From the NCBI RefSeq assembly GCF_000242635.2, contig NC_017770.1:744001-808000 (forward strand): 64,000 bases of DNA, in the 5' to 3' direction. The DNA is from Solitalea canadensis DSM 3403 (lineage in GTDB: Bacteria; Bacteroidota; Bacteroidia; Sphingobacteriales; Sphingobacteriaceae). The notes under the pieces are model-generated. The model saw nothing but the letters and a program-made list of their open reading frames with translations, was not told where the DNA came from and made no database searches. The position numbers and the translations under genes were made by a program. This document shows, piece after piece, positions 9,133 to 18,882 of the stretch. Positions within the stretch are counted from its first letter, which is position 1, and the number at the start of each line of letters is the position of its first letter.

Positions 9133-10182
9133 ATGATCATTGCTATTAGTTTACTTCTTTTTATTGTTCTGTACACACTAGCTGCTGTTTGGGCTGAACG
9201 TAAAGTTTCAGCATTTATTCAGGATCGTTTGGGGCCGATGGAAACGGGTAAGTTTGGTTTGTTACAAACATTTGCTGATATCTTAAAGTTATTACAGAAA
9301 GAGTTTATTACTCCAACAGCTGCTGATAAGTGGCTTTTTATAGTTGCTCCTGTACTTATTTTTGTGTCTGTTTATATGGGTTTTGCGGCAATTCCGATTG
9401 CTCCTGAACTTATCGGTACAGATTCAAATCTTGGGATTTTTTACATACTTGCTATTATTTCCATTGAAGTAGTGGGTTTCTTAATGGTAGGATGGGGCTC
9501 TAATAATAAATATGCCTTATATGGAGCTACTCGTTCAGTTGCCCAGATAGTGTCTTACGAAATTCCAGCCGGAATTGCAGTCATATCTGCTGTGATGTTA
9601 ACTCAAAGTTTAAGTTTACATACAATCACAGTTAACCAAGGAATATTATCTACTGAAACCATTAAGTTTTTAGGTTTCTGGAAGGTAAACGAAATAGGGG
9701 GGATTTTGGCATGGAACATATTTCAGGCACCTCATATGCTGATCGCATTTGTGATCTATTTTACTGCGGCTTTGGCAGAATCCAATAGAACACCGTTCGA
9801 TATTCCGGAAGCAGAATCTGAGTTGGTTGCGGGTTTTCACATTGAATATTCAGGCATCCGTTTCGCTTTAGTTTTTCTTGCAGAATACGGAATGATGCTT
9901 CTGGTTTCAATGATTGCTGTTGTTTTATTCTTAGGAGGGTGGAATACAATATTACCAAATATCGGTCCTGTAAAATTAGCTACCTGGACAACCGGAACTA
10001 TATGGGGCATTTTTTGGATGTTGGGTAAATCATTAATATTGGTTTTGATTCAAATGTGGATCAGATGGACTTTACCTCGTTTCCGTGTAGACCAGTTAAT
10101 GTCATTTTGTTGGAAAGTATTAACTCCGGCAGCCTTTGCCTGCTTGTTTATTTCAGGTATCTGGAGATTAATGGTAATGTAA
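9133..10182 (+). CDS. nuoH: NADH-quinone oxidoreductase subunit H
   Basis: A 349-residue, eight-helix-type membrane subunit that links the hydrophilic arm of complex I to the proton-pumping arm and forms part of the quinone cavity. Signature loops are present: 'AERKVSAFIQDRLGP' near residue 20 and 'RTPFDIPEAESELVAGFHIEYSG', the acidic quinone-site loop. A stop codon sits directly upstream in frame (9130-9132), so the ATG at 9133 is the start; full length is as in other bacteria. First gene of nuoHIJKLMN. Subunits A-G are not upstream; the preceding gene is an aquaporin, so the peripheral arm must be encoded elsewhere or be absent. Confidence 0.97.
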   Translation: MIIAISLLLFIVLYTLAAVWAERKVSAFIQDRLGPMETGKFGLLQTFADILKLLQKEFITPTAADKWLFIVAPVLIFVSVYMGFAAIPIAPELIGTDSNLGIFYILAIISIEVVGFLMVGWGSNNKYALYGATRSVAQIVSYEIPAGIAVISAVMLTQSLSLHTITVNQGILSTETIKFLGFWKVNEIGGILAWNIFQAPHMLIAFVIYFTAALAESNRTPFDIPEAESELVAGFHIEYSGIRFALVFLAEYGMMLLVSMIAVVLFLGGWNTILPNIGPVKLATWTTGTIWGIFWMLGKSLILVLIQMWIRWTLPRFRVDQLMSFCWKVLTPAAFACLFISGIWRLMVM

Positions 10183-10262
10183 CTCCAATAATTAAGGAGA
10201 ACGGTTTAATCAGATAATAAATCGGTGTTAATCATCAATTTTGATCTGTGTAATCACAAACA

Positions 10263-10847
10263 ATGAAAAAAAGTAAGTTAAATATAATAGAAGGTTTCAC
10301 CACAGCGATAAAAGGGTTAACAATTACGCTAAGGCATATTATTGCTGCGCGAAAAAAACGTAAACCTACCGGTATTGCTAATGATAACTATTTCCAGCCT
10401 GAAGCAGGAGTGGTTACAATCCAGTATCCGCATCAACAGATTCCTGTGCCGGAAGTGGGGCGTTATCAGTTGCATGTTGAAATTGATGATTGTGTAGTAT
10501 GTGATCTCTGCGCAAAGATTTGTCCGGTTGATTGTATTACCATCGAATCGATAAAGGCTGTAGAAGATATTGGTAAAACATCTGATGGAACTACCAAACG
10601 TTTACACGCTCCAAAATTCTTTATTGATCATGCAAAATGCATGTATTGTGGTTTATGTACAACCGTTTGTCCGACAGAATGCATCACTATGACCAGCGAG
10701 TACGATGTAAGTGTGTTGGATATCAAAGAAATGGATCGTAAATTTTCGGTAATGACAGAGAAAGAAGCCGAAGAAAAACGTGAAATGTTAGAGAAATTTA
10801 ACCAGGAGCGAGCTGCCGCAAAAGCTGCCGCATCCAAAAAAGAATAA
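10263..10847 (+). CDS. nuoI: NADH-quinone oxidoreductase subunit I, 2x[4Fe-4S]
   Basis: A 194-residue ferredoxin-like subunit carrying clusters N6a and N6b, which pass electrons to N2 and the quinone. Two complete binding motifs are visible: C77-x2-C80-x2-C83-x3-C87-P and C126-x2-C129-x2-C132-x3-C136-P. The C-terminus after residue 160 is a charged Glu/Lys/Ala-rich tail (…EKREMLEKFNQERAAAKAAASK), a lineage-specific extension. It lies 80 bp after nuoH and 6 bp before nuoJ, inside the nuo operon. It is the only peripheral-arm iron-sulfur subunit in the window. Confidence 0.97.
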   Translation: MKKSKLNIIEGFTTAIKGLTITLRHIIAARKKRKPTGIANDNYFQPEAGVVTIQYPHQQIPVPEVGRYQLHVEIDDCVVCDLCAKICPVDCITIESIKAVEDIGKTSDGTTKRLHAPKFFIDHAKCMYCGLCTTVCPTECITMTSEYDVSVLDIKEMDRKFSVMTEKEAEEKREMLEKFNQERAAAKAAASKKE

Positions 10848-10853
10848 AATAAA

Positions 10854-11402
10854 TTGTTAAAGGTAATTTTTTACATTCTTGCTTTCCTTACAGTTGCAGC
10901 AGCAATTTATACGGTAACCTGTCGTAATCTTGCCCGTGCTGTTTTTGTGTTTTTTGCCACTTTGTTTTGCCTTGCCGGAATATATGTTTTTGCATTTGCA
11001 GATTTTGTGGCCATTACACAAATAATGGTATATGTGGGTGGAATTGTGGTATTGATGCTTTTTGGAATAATGCTTTCCAACAGAAGCATGTTTTCCATAC
11101 TTACCGAACAAAAAAATGAAACTCACCTGTTTCCGGTAAGTGTTTTAAGTGGAACATTATTAGCACTTGTTGTATTAGGCGGCTTACTTACGCTAATTTG
11201 GATGGGAAATATCGGACAACTTAGTTGGATGAAAAACAATGTTGACTCGGCTCATGCTTATTCGGGAACTGAAAACTCAGCAAATGTGTTAGGTGTAAGC
11301 TTTATGACTACCTATTTGCTGCCATTAGAAACTATCTCTGTTTATTTATTAGCGGTATTGGTTGGAGCGGCTTATTTGGCAAGGAGAAAAAGTAGAATGT
11401 AA
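10854..11402 (+). CDS. nuoJ: NADH-quinone oxidoreductase subunit J
   Basis: A 182-residue membrane subunit with five hydrophobic segments. The conserved third helix 'QIMVYVGGIVVLMLFGIML' contains the glycine pair that forms the pi-bulge important for coupling in complex I. The best start is TTG at 10854, 6 bp after the nuoI stop; no ATG lies near enough to preserve the first helix. Spacing of 65 bp to nuoK. It belongs to the proton-translocating membrane arm. Confidence 0.94.
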   Translation: MLKVIFYILAFLTVAAAIYTVTCRNLARAVFVFFATLFCLAGIYVFAFADFVAITQIMVYVGGIVVLMLFGIMLSNRSMFSILTEQKNETHLFPVSVLSGTLLALVVLGGLLTLIWMGNIGQLSWMKNNVDSAHAYSGTENSANVLGVSFMTTYLLPLETISVYLLAVLVGAAYLARRKSRM

Positions 11403-11467
11403 TAATTGATTTAGGATCGAGAGAAATAATATGACATCTCATATCTCAAATCTAAAATCTAATTGAA

Positions 11468-11782
11468 ATGTTAAACGGAATTCCTTTAGAACATTTTTTG
11501 ATCATAAGTGCAATATTGTTTAGTGCCGGTATTTTTGCTGTATTAACCCGCAGAAATGCCATTATGATATTAATCGGTATAGAATTGATGTTAAATGCAG
11601 CAATTCTTAATTTGATTGCGTTTGGAGCATTTGATAAAACGAAAAATGGTGGTCAGTCTTTTGCAATATTTGCTATTGTATTAGCAGCCGCCGGAGTAGC
11701 GGTGTCTCTAGCTATTATTTTAAACGTTTATCGCCATTTCAAGACAATAGATCCTTCCAAGATCGATGAAATGAAGTATTAA
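11468..11782 (+). CDS. nuoK: NADH-quinone oxidoreductase subunit K
   Basis: A 104-residue three-helix membrane subunit of normal length. Helix 2 carries the conserved glutamate in 'IMILIGIELMLNAAILNLIAF' (Glu in GIELMLN), one of the proton-channel residues of complex I; a second acidic residue is not obvious in the last helix. It starts 'MLNGIPLEHFLIISAILFSAG', typical of the family. It lies between nuoJ and nuoL in the operon; a 68-bp gap to nuoL contains a short degenerate GCAAAG-type repeat. Confidence 0.95.
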   Translation: MLNGIPLEHFLIISAILFSAGIFAVLTRRNAIMILIGIELMLNAAILNLIAFGAFDKTKNGGQSFAIFAIVLAAAGVAVSLAIILNVYRHFKTIDPSKIDEMKY

Positions 11783-11850
11783 GCTGCAAAGGCGGTGAGA
11801 CGCAAAGAGTAAATAGAATGGTCTAATAATAGATTTATTAACATAATAGA

Positions 11851-13947
11851 GTGACAATAATTGAACAAGTAAATTCAGTAACGGGTGCCGCTGTAATGGC
11901 GTTAATTTTGCCATTATTGTCGTTTTTAATTATTGGTTTTTGGGGAAAGAAACTTCCGCGAAAAGGCGATTGGGTGGCGGTTTCTTTTACTTTCATTAGT
12001 TTTTTACTTTCTGTTTATTGTTTCATCAATACCTGGAATAAGCAACCGCATCATTTTTCAACCGAATGGTTAAATACCGGAATTATTAACATAGGCGTAG
12101 GTATTTCTTTGGATAATCTGGCTGTGCTAATGTTGGTATTAGTTACTTTAATAACCACATTGGTAATGGTTTATTCCATCGAGTATATGAAGGGCGAAAA
12201 ATATTATCATCGCTATTTTTCTCATTTAAGTCTTTTTCTGTTTTCCATGCTGGGCGTTGTGCTTGCCGACTCACTTTTCCTTGTTTATATTTTTTGGGAA
12301 TTGGTTGGTTTTGCGTCGTATTTATTGATCGGTTTCTGGTTTGAAAAAGATACGGCCACAGCCGCAAATAAGAAAGCTTTTATAGTAAACCGGGTTGGAG
12401 ATATTGCTTTTCTGATCGGGATATTAATCCTGTTAACTCAATTCGGGACACTTGATTTTAATGCCCTATTTGGAATTGATGGTAAAACGGGTTTGGTTCA
12501 ACAAGGTGTTGTTGAAAAAGGTTACTGGAAATTTATCAATAGTTTCGGGAAAGAAGTTGTATTGAATCAAACAATGCTTACCGTAGCGGGCTTGTGTATT
12601 TTTGGCGGAGCAGTTGCTAAGTCGGCACAATTTCCTTTACATGTTTGGTTACCAGATGCAATGGAAGGCCCTACATCGGTTTCCTCATTAATTCACGCGG
12701 CAACAATGGTTGCGGCGGGAGTTTATTTAACAGCACGTGTATTTCCTCTTTTCAGTCCAGATGCGTTAACAGTAATAACGTATGTGGGTTCATTCACTGC
12801 GTTCATGGCAGCCACAATTGCCATCACACAAAATGATCTTAAACGAGTATTAGCCTATTCAACCATCTCGCAATTAGGCTTTATGATTGCGGCTTTGGGG
12901 GTAGGAGCATGGTCAGTGGCTTTATTCCATTTAGTTACGCATGCATTTTTTAAATGTTTGTTATTCCTGGGAGCAGGTTCAGTGATCCACCAGTTACATC
13001 ATGTGCAACATGAACAACATTTAGACTTCGATACTCAAGATATGCGCTTAATGGGAGGCTTAAGAAAGCAGATGCCAATAACCCATGCTGTATTACTGAT
13101 CGCATCATTGTCCTTAGCCGGATTACCATTTTTCTCCGGTTATCTTTCAAAAGACTTAATCCTGGTAAATGCATGGTCGTGGGCTGATAGTTACGGAGGC
13201 TTGTCAATAATAGTTCCTGTACTCTTATCGATTGCCGCTATGTGTACGGCTTTCTATATATTCAGATTAATATTTAAAGTTTTCTGGGGCCAAAACAGGT
13301 TAGAGAAATTATACCCACAGAACAATGTAAAGGTACATGAGTCTAATAAACTGATGACAGTTCCGATGCTCATTTTGGCGGCATTTACATTGTTTTTCTT
13401 TTTCTCTATAAACCCGGTACATGGCTTGGATGCCTGGATTCTTTCAGGGCTAAAAACTCCCGTGAATTCATTTTCAATACCATTGCAACTTTCACATTTG
13501 GCAGAGCAAATAGTACCAGTTTCAACAGTTGTTATAGCATTGATAATGATCTTGTTGGCACGAATAGCCTATATTCAGGGTAAATTAACCTTTTTGCAAG
13601 AATCAAATTTCTTATTCAAATTTTCATTTAATGCATGGTATTTCGATCAGCTGTATTCGGCCGTGATTGTAAAACCAATACTTGCATTCGGTACCTTCAT
13701 CAAGTGGTTTGATCGAGTTGTGGTTGATGGTATTGTAAATGGAGCAGCTAGTTTAGTACAAGGCTTTTCGGCAGTTGTCGATTGGATTGACCGTTATATT
13801 GTTGATGGTTCTGTAAATGGAATAGCATTTTTAAGTGGCCGTATTGGAGAATTCTTCAGGGGCTTTCAAACAGGGCGTATACAGCAATATATGGCTCTGA
13901 GTGTTTTTGGTTTAATTTTGATTATTGTTCTAAGTTATTTTTTCTGA
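11851..13947 (+). CDS. nuoL: NADH-quinone oxidoreductase subunit L (antiporter-like)
   Basis: A 698-residue Mrp-antiporter-like subunit with about 16 membrane helices and the long C-terminal lateral helix that braces the membrane arm. Family landmarks are 'FWELVGFASYLLIGFWFEK' (conserved Glu), 'AKSAQFPLHVWLPDAMEGPTSVSSLIHAATMVAAG' and 'HAFFKCLLFLGAGSVIH'. It starts with GTG at 11851; no earlier start fits. The C-terminal part contains two similar stretches, 'IKWFDRVVVDGIVNGAASLV' and 'VDWIDRYIVDGSVNGIAFL', a short internal duplication in the amphipathic region. It lies 3 bp before nuoM. Confidence 0.97.
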   Translation: MTIIEQVNSVTGAAVMALILPLLSFLIIGFWGKKLPRKGDWVAVSFTFISFLLSVYCFINTWNKQPHHFSTEWLNTGIINIGVGISLDNLAVLMLVLVTLITTLVMVYSIEYMKGEKYYHRYFSHLSLFLFSMLGVVLADSLFLVYIFWELVGFASYLLIGFWFEKDTATAANKKAFIVNRVGDIAFLIGILILLTQFGTLDFNALFGIDGKTGLVQQGVVEKGYWKFINSFGKEVVLNQTMLTVAGLCIFGGAVAKSAQFPLHVWLPDAMEGPTSVSSLIHAATMVAAGVYLTARVFPLFSPDALTVITYVGSFTAFMAATIAITQNDLKRVLAYSTISQLGFMIAALGVGAWSVALFHLVTHAFFKCLLFLGAGSVIHQLHHVQHEQHLDFDTQDMRLMGGLRKQMPITHAVLLIASLSLAGLPFFSGYLSKDLILVNAWSWADSYGGLSIIVPVLLSIAAMCTAFYIFRLIFKVFWGQNRLEKLYPQNNVKVHESNKLMTVPMLILAAFTLFFFFSINPVHGLDAWILSGLKTPVNSFSIPLQLSHLAEQIVPVSTVVIALIMILLARIAYIQGKLTFLQESNFLFKFSFNAWYFDQLYSAVIVKPILAFGTFIKWFDRVVVDGIVNGAASLVQGFSAVVDWIDRYIVDGSVNGIAFLSGRIGEFFRGFQTGRIQQYMALSVFGLILIIVLSYFF

Positions 13948-13950
13948 TAG

Positions 13951-15585
13951 ATGACGCTTAGTATACTCATATTTCTTCCTCTTGTTTTTCTGATTCTGAT
14001 AGCTGTTTTGCCAGAATCAATGAAGCATACGTTTAAATACATCACACTTGGTGTATCAATTGTTCAAATGATTATCGCAGGGTTCCTGTATATGCATTTT
14101 GATCATCGGTCAGCCGGTGTTTTCGATGAAAAAACTTTTCAGTTTGTAGAGAAGCATTCATGGATTAACCTTGATCTTGGGACGCTAGGTAAATTGCAAA
14201 TTCAATATTTTTTAGGCATTGATGGAATCAGTATCGGGTTATTGATTCTCTCCGCCTTTGTAATGGCTATTGCAGCTTTGGCTTCATGGGAAATTAAAAC
14301 CAATTTGAAAGGCTATTTCTGTTTGTTCTTATTGCTGAATACGGCCATTATGGGTGTTTTTTGTGCGTTGGATTTCTTTCTATTTTATATTTTTTATGAA
14401 TTGATGTTGTTGCCGTTGTATTTCCTTATTGGAATTTGGGGTGGGGCAAGAAGAGAATATGCATCAATTAAATTCTTCCTTTACACGTTATTCGGTTCGG
14501 TATTTATGCTGATTGTAATAATTGGGTTGTATTTTTCTGTAAAAGATCCGGTAACGGGTGCTCATACATTTGATATGCTTTCCATGATGAATCCAGCTAA
14601 TTATGTTCCGGGTTCAATATTCGATCTTCATACAACAATTAAAGTATTTGGCATTTCACCGCGTTTGATTGCTTTCGCGGTATTATTTATTGCGTTTGCC
14701 ATCAAAGTTCCGATTGTACCGTTGCATACGTGGTTACCAGATGCGCACGTTGAAGCTCCAACTCCAATATCAATCATACTTGCAGGCGTGTTGTTGAAAA
14801 TTGGCGGTTATGGTATTATGCGTGTTTGTATTGGTATTTTCCCTGACGGAGCTGTTTATTTTAGCTGGATAATGGGTTTAATCGGTGTCATTTCCATTAT
14901 TTATGGAGCGATGGCAGCACTGGCCGCTTCCGATTTAAAACGTCTGATTGCTTATTCTTCTGTTTCCCACATGGGCTTCGTGATGTTGGGAATTGCCTCA
15001 CTAACTGTAGAAGGTTTAAGTGGAGCAATGTTCCAAATGATTAGTCACGGAGTATTATCAAGTATGTTATTCTTCCTTGTTGGGGTGATTTATAATCGTG
15101 TTCATGATCGTGAAATTGCCAACTTTAGGGGATTATATAGTCAAATGCCTGTTTATTCAGTATTTGTGTTCATTGCTTTTTTTGCTTCCTTAGGTTTGCC
15201 AGGTTTTTCAGCATTTATAGCTGAGGCATTTTCCTTGATCGGTGCGTTTAATTCTGCATCAGTTAATCAATTGCTGCCACGCTGGATGGCTATTGTGGGA
15301 GCGTTGGGCATTTTATTGGGAGCTGCTTATCTATTATGGACACTACAACGTATGTTTTTGGGCAAAACCCGTTTTAAAGGTGGAGATGAATGGGCAAAAG
15401 AATTAACGGATGTTAATTATCGTGAAGTAATTGCTTTAACGCCAATGGCTGTAATTGCTTTGGTGTTAGGAATTATGCCTTTCCTGTTTTTCGATATGAG
15501 TAATTCTGCAATGCTTGAGTTGGTAAATTCAACGCTTAAAAATGGCAGCGCACATTTGCAAACCTTAAGTAAATTGTTGAATTAG
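13951..15585 (+). CDS. nuoM: NADH-quinone oxidoreductase subunit M (antiporter-like)
   Basis: A 544-residue antiporter-like proton-pumping subunit. Conserved features are 'FYELMLLPLYFLIGIWGG' (channel Glu), 'IKVPIVPLHTWLPDAHVEAPTPISIILAGVLLKIGGYG' and 'LKRLIAYSSVSHMGFV'. About fourteen transmembrane helices can be drawn. It starts with ATG 3 bp after nuoL and ends 2 bp before nuoN, so the three large subunits are tightly coupled. Nothing unusual in length. Confidence 0.97.
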   Translation: MTLSILIFLPLVFLILIAVLPESMKHTFKYITLGVSIVQMIIAGFLYMHFDHRSAGVFDEKTFQFVEKHSWINLDLGTLGKLQIQYFLGIDGISIGLLILSAFVMAIAALASWEIKTNLKGYFCLFLLLNTAIMGVFCALDFFLFYIFYELMLLPLYFLIGIWGGARREYASIKFFLYTLFGSVFMLIVIIGLYFSVKDPVTGAHTFDMLSMMNPANYVPGSIFDLHTTIKVFGISPRLIAFAVLFIAFAIKVPIVPLHTWLPDAHVEAPTPISIILAGVLLKIGGYGIMRVCIGIFPDGAVYFSWIMGLIGVISIIYGAMAALAASDLKRLIAYSSVSHMGFVMLGIASLTVEGLSGAMFQMISHGVLSSMLFFLVGVIYNRVHDREIANFRGLYSQMPVYSVFVFIAFFASLGLPGFSAFIAEAFSLIGAFNSASVNQLLPRWMAIVGALGILLGAAYLLWTLQRMFLGKTRFKGGDEWAKELTDVNYREVIALTPMAVIALVLGIMPFLFFDMSNSAMLELVNSTLKNGSAHLQTLSKLLN

Positions 15586-15587
15586 GA

Positions 15588-17105
15588 ATGGAGCAATTTA
15601 TTGAACATATACAAACCTCTATAGCTGATGTACTAGGAAGCTGGATGTATTTGCTTCCGGAAATATCATTAACGATTTTCTTTCTGACCGCCATCTTTGG
15701 CGATCTGTTCTTTTCAAAAAAGATCAAAAATATTGTTCCGATCATTACACTTTCTGGTCTTGCAGTAGCACTGATTGAGGTAATTGATCAATTTCTTTTG
15801 GTACATTCTGAGCCGGTAATGTTGTTTTCACAAATGCTGCGCCTTGATCATACAGCCATTTGGTATAAGCTGCTTATCCTTTTTTCAGGTATTATAGTTG
15901 TGCTTTTTTCGCTTCGTGATTTTAAATTACGTAATACAGAAAAGGGCAGTAGCGAATATTTTAGTTTGGTTTTAGTTGTTACCATTGGGCTAAACTTTAT
16001 GATCATGGCTCAAAATCTATTGATGATCTATTTGTCGGTAGAATTTGTTTCAGTTTGTTCATACGTACTCGCAGCATCTTTAACAGGGCATAAACGATCT
16101 GAAGAATCAGGAATGAAATATGCATTGTTCGGTGCTGTAGGCTCTGCTGTGATGTTGTACGGAATGTCATTATTATATGGGTTTACAGGAACATTAAGCT
16201 TATTGGATCCTGCCTTTTATGTCGGTTTATCAAGCATGAATTTTATGGTTGCTGCTATAGCGTTGCTCTTAACAATAGCGGGCTTATTTTTTAAAATTTC
16301 TGCATTTCCTATGCATGTATGGGTTCCTGATGTATATGAAGGTGCCCCAACTCCAATCACTACATTTTTGTCTGTTGGACCCAAAGCCGCAGGTATCGCC
16401 TTATTGATCAATTTCGTACTGGCCTTAAATAATACTGGTAATAACACAGGATCTGTTTTCTTGTATTCAACAGAAGTATTTATGGCAATAGTGGCTATTG
16501 TTACAATGTGTATTGGTAATTTCTCTGCTTTATGGCAAAATAATGTAAAACGCCTGATGGCATATTCAGCAATTGGTCAGTCGGGTTTCATATTAATGGG
16601 CATAGCTGCTTATTCATTAACAGGACAAAAAGCAATTTTATATTTTCTATTTGTATATGCTTTTGCCAATATAGGCGCCTTTTTGGTAATTGGTTATTTC
16701 TCGAATGTTTTTCATTCAGAAGAATTAGATGATTATAAAGGGATGGGCATGAAATACCCTGTTGTTGCAGCCTGTATGGTGGTCTTTATGGTTAGCTTAA
16801 CAGGATTACCACCAACTGCAGGTTTTGTAGGAAAATTCCTCATTCTATCTTCCGCTGTTGAAGCTTATACAATTGGAGGAAATGTGTTATTGTTAATTAT
16901 GGTGATTTTTGGCGTAATAAATACGGTGGTCTCGCTTTTTTATTACTTGAAAATTCCATTAAACCTGTACCTCCGAAAACCTAAAACCGAAATCGCGTTA
17001 GATAAAGGAAATATACTTTATTCGGTAATAATTGTATTTCTAGCCATTATAACCATAATACTTGGCATCTTCCCACATAAATTAATGGAACTGATGAATC
17101 TGTAG
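15588..17105 (+). CDS. nuoN: NADH-quinone oxidoreductase subunit N (antiporter-like)
   Basis: A 505-residue antiporter-like subunit. Motifs: 'LLMIYLSVEFVSVCSYVLAA' (channel Glu), 'KISAFPMHVWVPDVYEGAPTPITTFLSVGPKAAG' and 'VKRLMAYSAIGQSGFILMG'. Last of the nuo genes, 2 bp after nuoM. A small membrane ORF follows 45 bp downstream. It pumps protons at the proximal end of the membrane arm. Confidence 0.97.
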   Translation: MEQFIEHIQTSIADVLGSWMYLLPEISLTIFFLTAIFGDLFFSKKIKNIVPIITLSGLAVALIEVIDQFLLVHSEPVMLFSQMLRLDHTAIWYKLLILFSGIIVVLFSLRDFKLRNTEKGSSEYFSLVLVVTIGLNFMIMAQNLLMIYLSVEFVSVCSYVLAASLTGHKRSEESGMKYALFGAVGSAVMLYGMSLLYGFTGTLSLLDPAFYVGLSSMNFMVAAIALLLTIAGLFFKISAFPMHVWVPDVYEGAPTPITTFLSVGPKAAGIALLINFVLALNNTGNNTGSVFLYSTEVFMAIVAIVTMCIGNFSALWQNNVKRLMAYSAIGQSGFILMGIAAYSLTGQKAILYFLFVYAFANIGAFLVIGYFSNVFHSEELDDYKGMGMKYPVVAACMVVFMVSLTGLPPTAGFVGKFLILSSAVEAYTIGGNVLLLIMVIFGVINTVVSLFYYLKIPLNLYLRKPKTEIALDKGNILYSVIIVFLAIITIILGIFPHKLMELMNL

Positions 17106-17150
17106 GGAACAATAGCTGCAATAAAATGTTATAATCTTCAAAAATCTATT

Positions 17151-17279
17151 ATGACAGAGAATCCCAATCGCTATGGTAAATTAGGCTTATGGCTTAAACG
17201 TATTGGCATCTGGGGATTCTTGTTTTTCCTGTTGAAAGGTTTGGCGTGGCTGGTGGCACTTTGGTGGGTTACGAAATAG
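17151..17279 (+). CDS. Small (42-aa) single-pass membrane protein downstream of nuoN
   Basis: A short ORF from ATG at 17151 to TAG at 17277. It begins hydrophilic (MTENPNRYGKLGLWLKRIG) and continues with one hydrophobic, Trp/Phe-rich segment (IWGFLFFLLKGLAWLVALWW), ending VTK. Positive residues precede the segment, suggesting the N-terminus stays in the cytoplasm. The first codons and their spacing look like a genuine gene, and similar tiny Lys/Trp-rich membrane proteins occur in Sphingobacteriia, but I cannot name a family. It may be co-transcribed with nuo and be an accessory subunit (speculative). Its stop codon touches the first unit of the downstream heptamer array. Confidence 0.55.
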   Translation: MTENPNRYGKLGLWLKRIGIWGFLFFLLKGLAWLVALWWVTK

Positions 17280-17370
17280 CTATTAGCTATTAGTTTTTAG
17301 CTATTAGCTGTTAGCCTCTATCAAAGTCTACTACTAAACTAACTGCTAAAAGCTAATCGCTAACAGCTAA
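17278..17370. repeat. Inverted heptamer array A1 (AGCTATT-type units)
   Basis: Left arm: consecutive 7-nt units AGCTATT, AGCTATT, AGTTTTT, AGCTATT, AGCTGTT at 17278-17312. About 30 nt later the right arm has CTGCTAA, AAGCTAA, TCGCTAA, CAGCTAA at 17343-17370, which are the reverse complement of the left units. ATTAGCTGTTAGC (17303-17315) pairs exactly with GCTAACAGCTAAT (17359-17371). The array could fold as a long cruciform or RNA hairpin. A second copy (A2) lies at 18881-18966. Confidence 0.85.
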
Positions 17371-17416
17371 TATCTTATCTATAATTTCTAATATTGCCGA
17401 CTCAAAAACACATCAA

Positions 17417-18882
17417 ATGCTTAAAAAAACCATTGCGACCTTAATGGTCTGTCTGCTATTCGTCCTAAACATCTATGGACAAAAAAAACGTTCAAAAGAT
17501 CTACATTAATCTGGGGAAATATGCTAAAGGAATAGCTATTCCTATCCAAAATGAGGCAGGTAAAACAACTCTTCTCATTTCTGATGAAGATAAGATTCAT
17601 TGTTGTTTATTGAATGATAGTTTACAGGTTGAATCTGTTCATTTGATTATGGATGATCCACGTTTATTATTTAAGAAAAAGCATTTAGGAAATTGCAAAA
17701 GGAAATAGGTACACCTTGTTCTTGTATGATAAAAGTATCAATAATGTAATTCGTTAAGTAATTGACTATGATTCAGCTGAAATTTCGAAAAAATATACCG
17801 TTAATGTAATGGGAAAGGATGAATCTTATTTAGATGCTGCTAACATGAATAATAAGGTGCAATTTATTACAGCCGATAAAAAAACGGGAACGGTCTATGT
17901 AAATGAAATCGATGAAGCAGGTAATAATTTAAAAACGCCTTTCAAATTCTTCGATATTAACAAACAAGACTTTGAAATAGTAAGTGACATTCTGTTTAGT
18001 TATAAAACCGATTTTACTAAAATAAGTTATGTCGGAGATATTAGCTTAAACACTACACAGGCAAATGAAAAAATGTATGCTTTTGATAATAAGATCATTT
18101 TTACTTACGATAAGTCAAATATTAACACTACTTATATTCTGACATTAGATTTAAACTCCAAACAATCCTCTTTGAGTAAAATAAGTCACTCAGATGTCCA
18201 ATTTAATGGGTTGGGAGACATAAAATATAACTCGTTTATTTTTAATAAGAAATTATTCCAGGTGTCGTCATCATACACTGCATTAAAACTATCTATAAAA
18301 GACCTTGCTACAGGCAACACAATTAAGCAGTATGAATTTGAAGAGAATAAAGACATTGCTTTTAAAAATGGTCCAATAATTCAAGATGGAAGTGCTTATG
18401 ACTCTGAACCGAGGGTGTTGAGCAAAAGCAATCAGTTACTGAGAAAAATCGCTAATTCAAAAGTAGCGGTAACGGCAAATAATAACAATGATTCAACCGT
18501 TTCGGTTACTATTGGTTCCTACCAAGAAATAAAATATGAAGGAGTGAGATTTAATAGTGGCGGTTTGCCAGGGATGGGATATAATGGAATTCCTATTGCT
18601 TCAATAGGAAATTCAATTACACTTAATGTCTTTGCTGCTCCTGGTTTATATAATTTTATGAATAATAAGACAACTAAGTCAGCTTATTTTAAAACCATAC
18701 TTCATAATGCAGATTTCTCCCACATTACAGGAGATACAAAGAAAAGTACATTCGATAGAATTAATGATTATGAAGATTCTCTAGAGAACGCTAAATCTAA
18801 TACAATGTTTGCTCAAAATGACGGATACGTTTATGGTTATTATAGCAGCGAAACAAAAATGTACAACCTGGTGAAATTTTAG
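17417..18882 (+). pseudogene. Decayed gene for a secreted protein of about 490 residues
   Basis: An intact signal peptide is encoded from the ATG at 17417 (MLKKTIATLMVCLLFVLNIYG) but runs into a stop at 17507. A +1-type shift at the A8 run near 17482-17489 connects it to a second frame (KNVQKIYINLGKYAKGIAIP…) that ends at 17708. A further shift near 17690-17700 leads to a third frame (GNRYTLFLYDKSINNVI), which contains an in-frame TAA at 17755 and then continues without interruption from about 17758 to 18882 (…DYDSAEISKKYTVNVMGKDE…). Three lesions make this a pseudogene unless the assembly is poor here. Product family not recognised; the C-terminal 360 residues look like a beta-rich secreted protein with no clear motif. 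It lies exactly between heptamer arrays A1 and A2. Confidence 0.7.

Noticed and set aside
10857-11126. Cys/Lys/His-rich 89-codon minus-strand ORF inside nuoJ
   Set aside because: Its composition is explained by the reverse complement of hydrophobic nuoJ codons; no start context or homology.
11783-11816. GCAAAG-type fragments at 11783, 49306 and 54660 as further heptamer arrays
   Set aside because: Units are too degenerate and no inverted partner arm is seen; kept out of the repeat list.
17417-17757. Programmed frameshift at the A8 run
   Set aside because: A second frameshift and an in-frame TAA follow within 300 bp, so decay (or assembly error) is simpler than regulated recoding.
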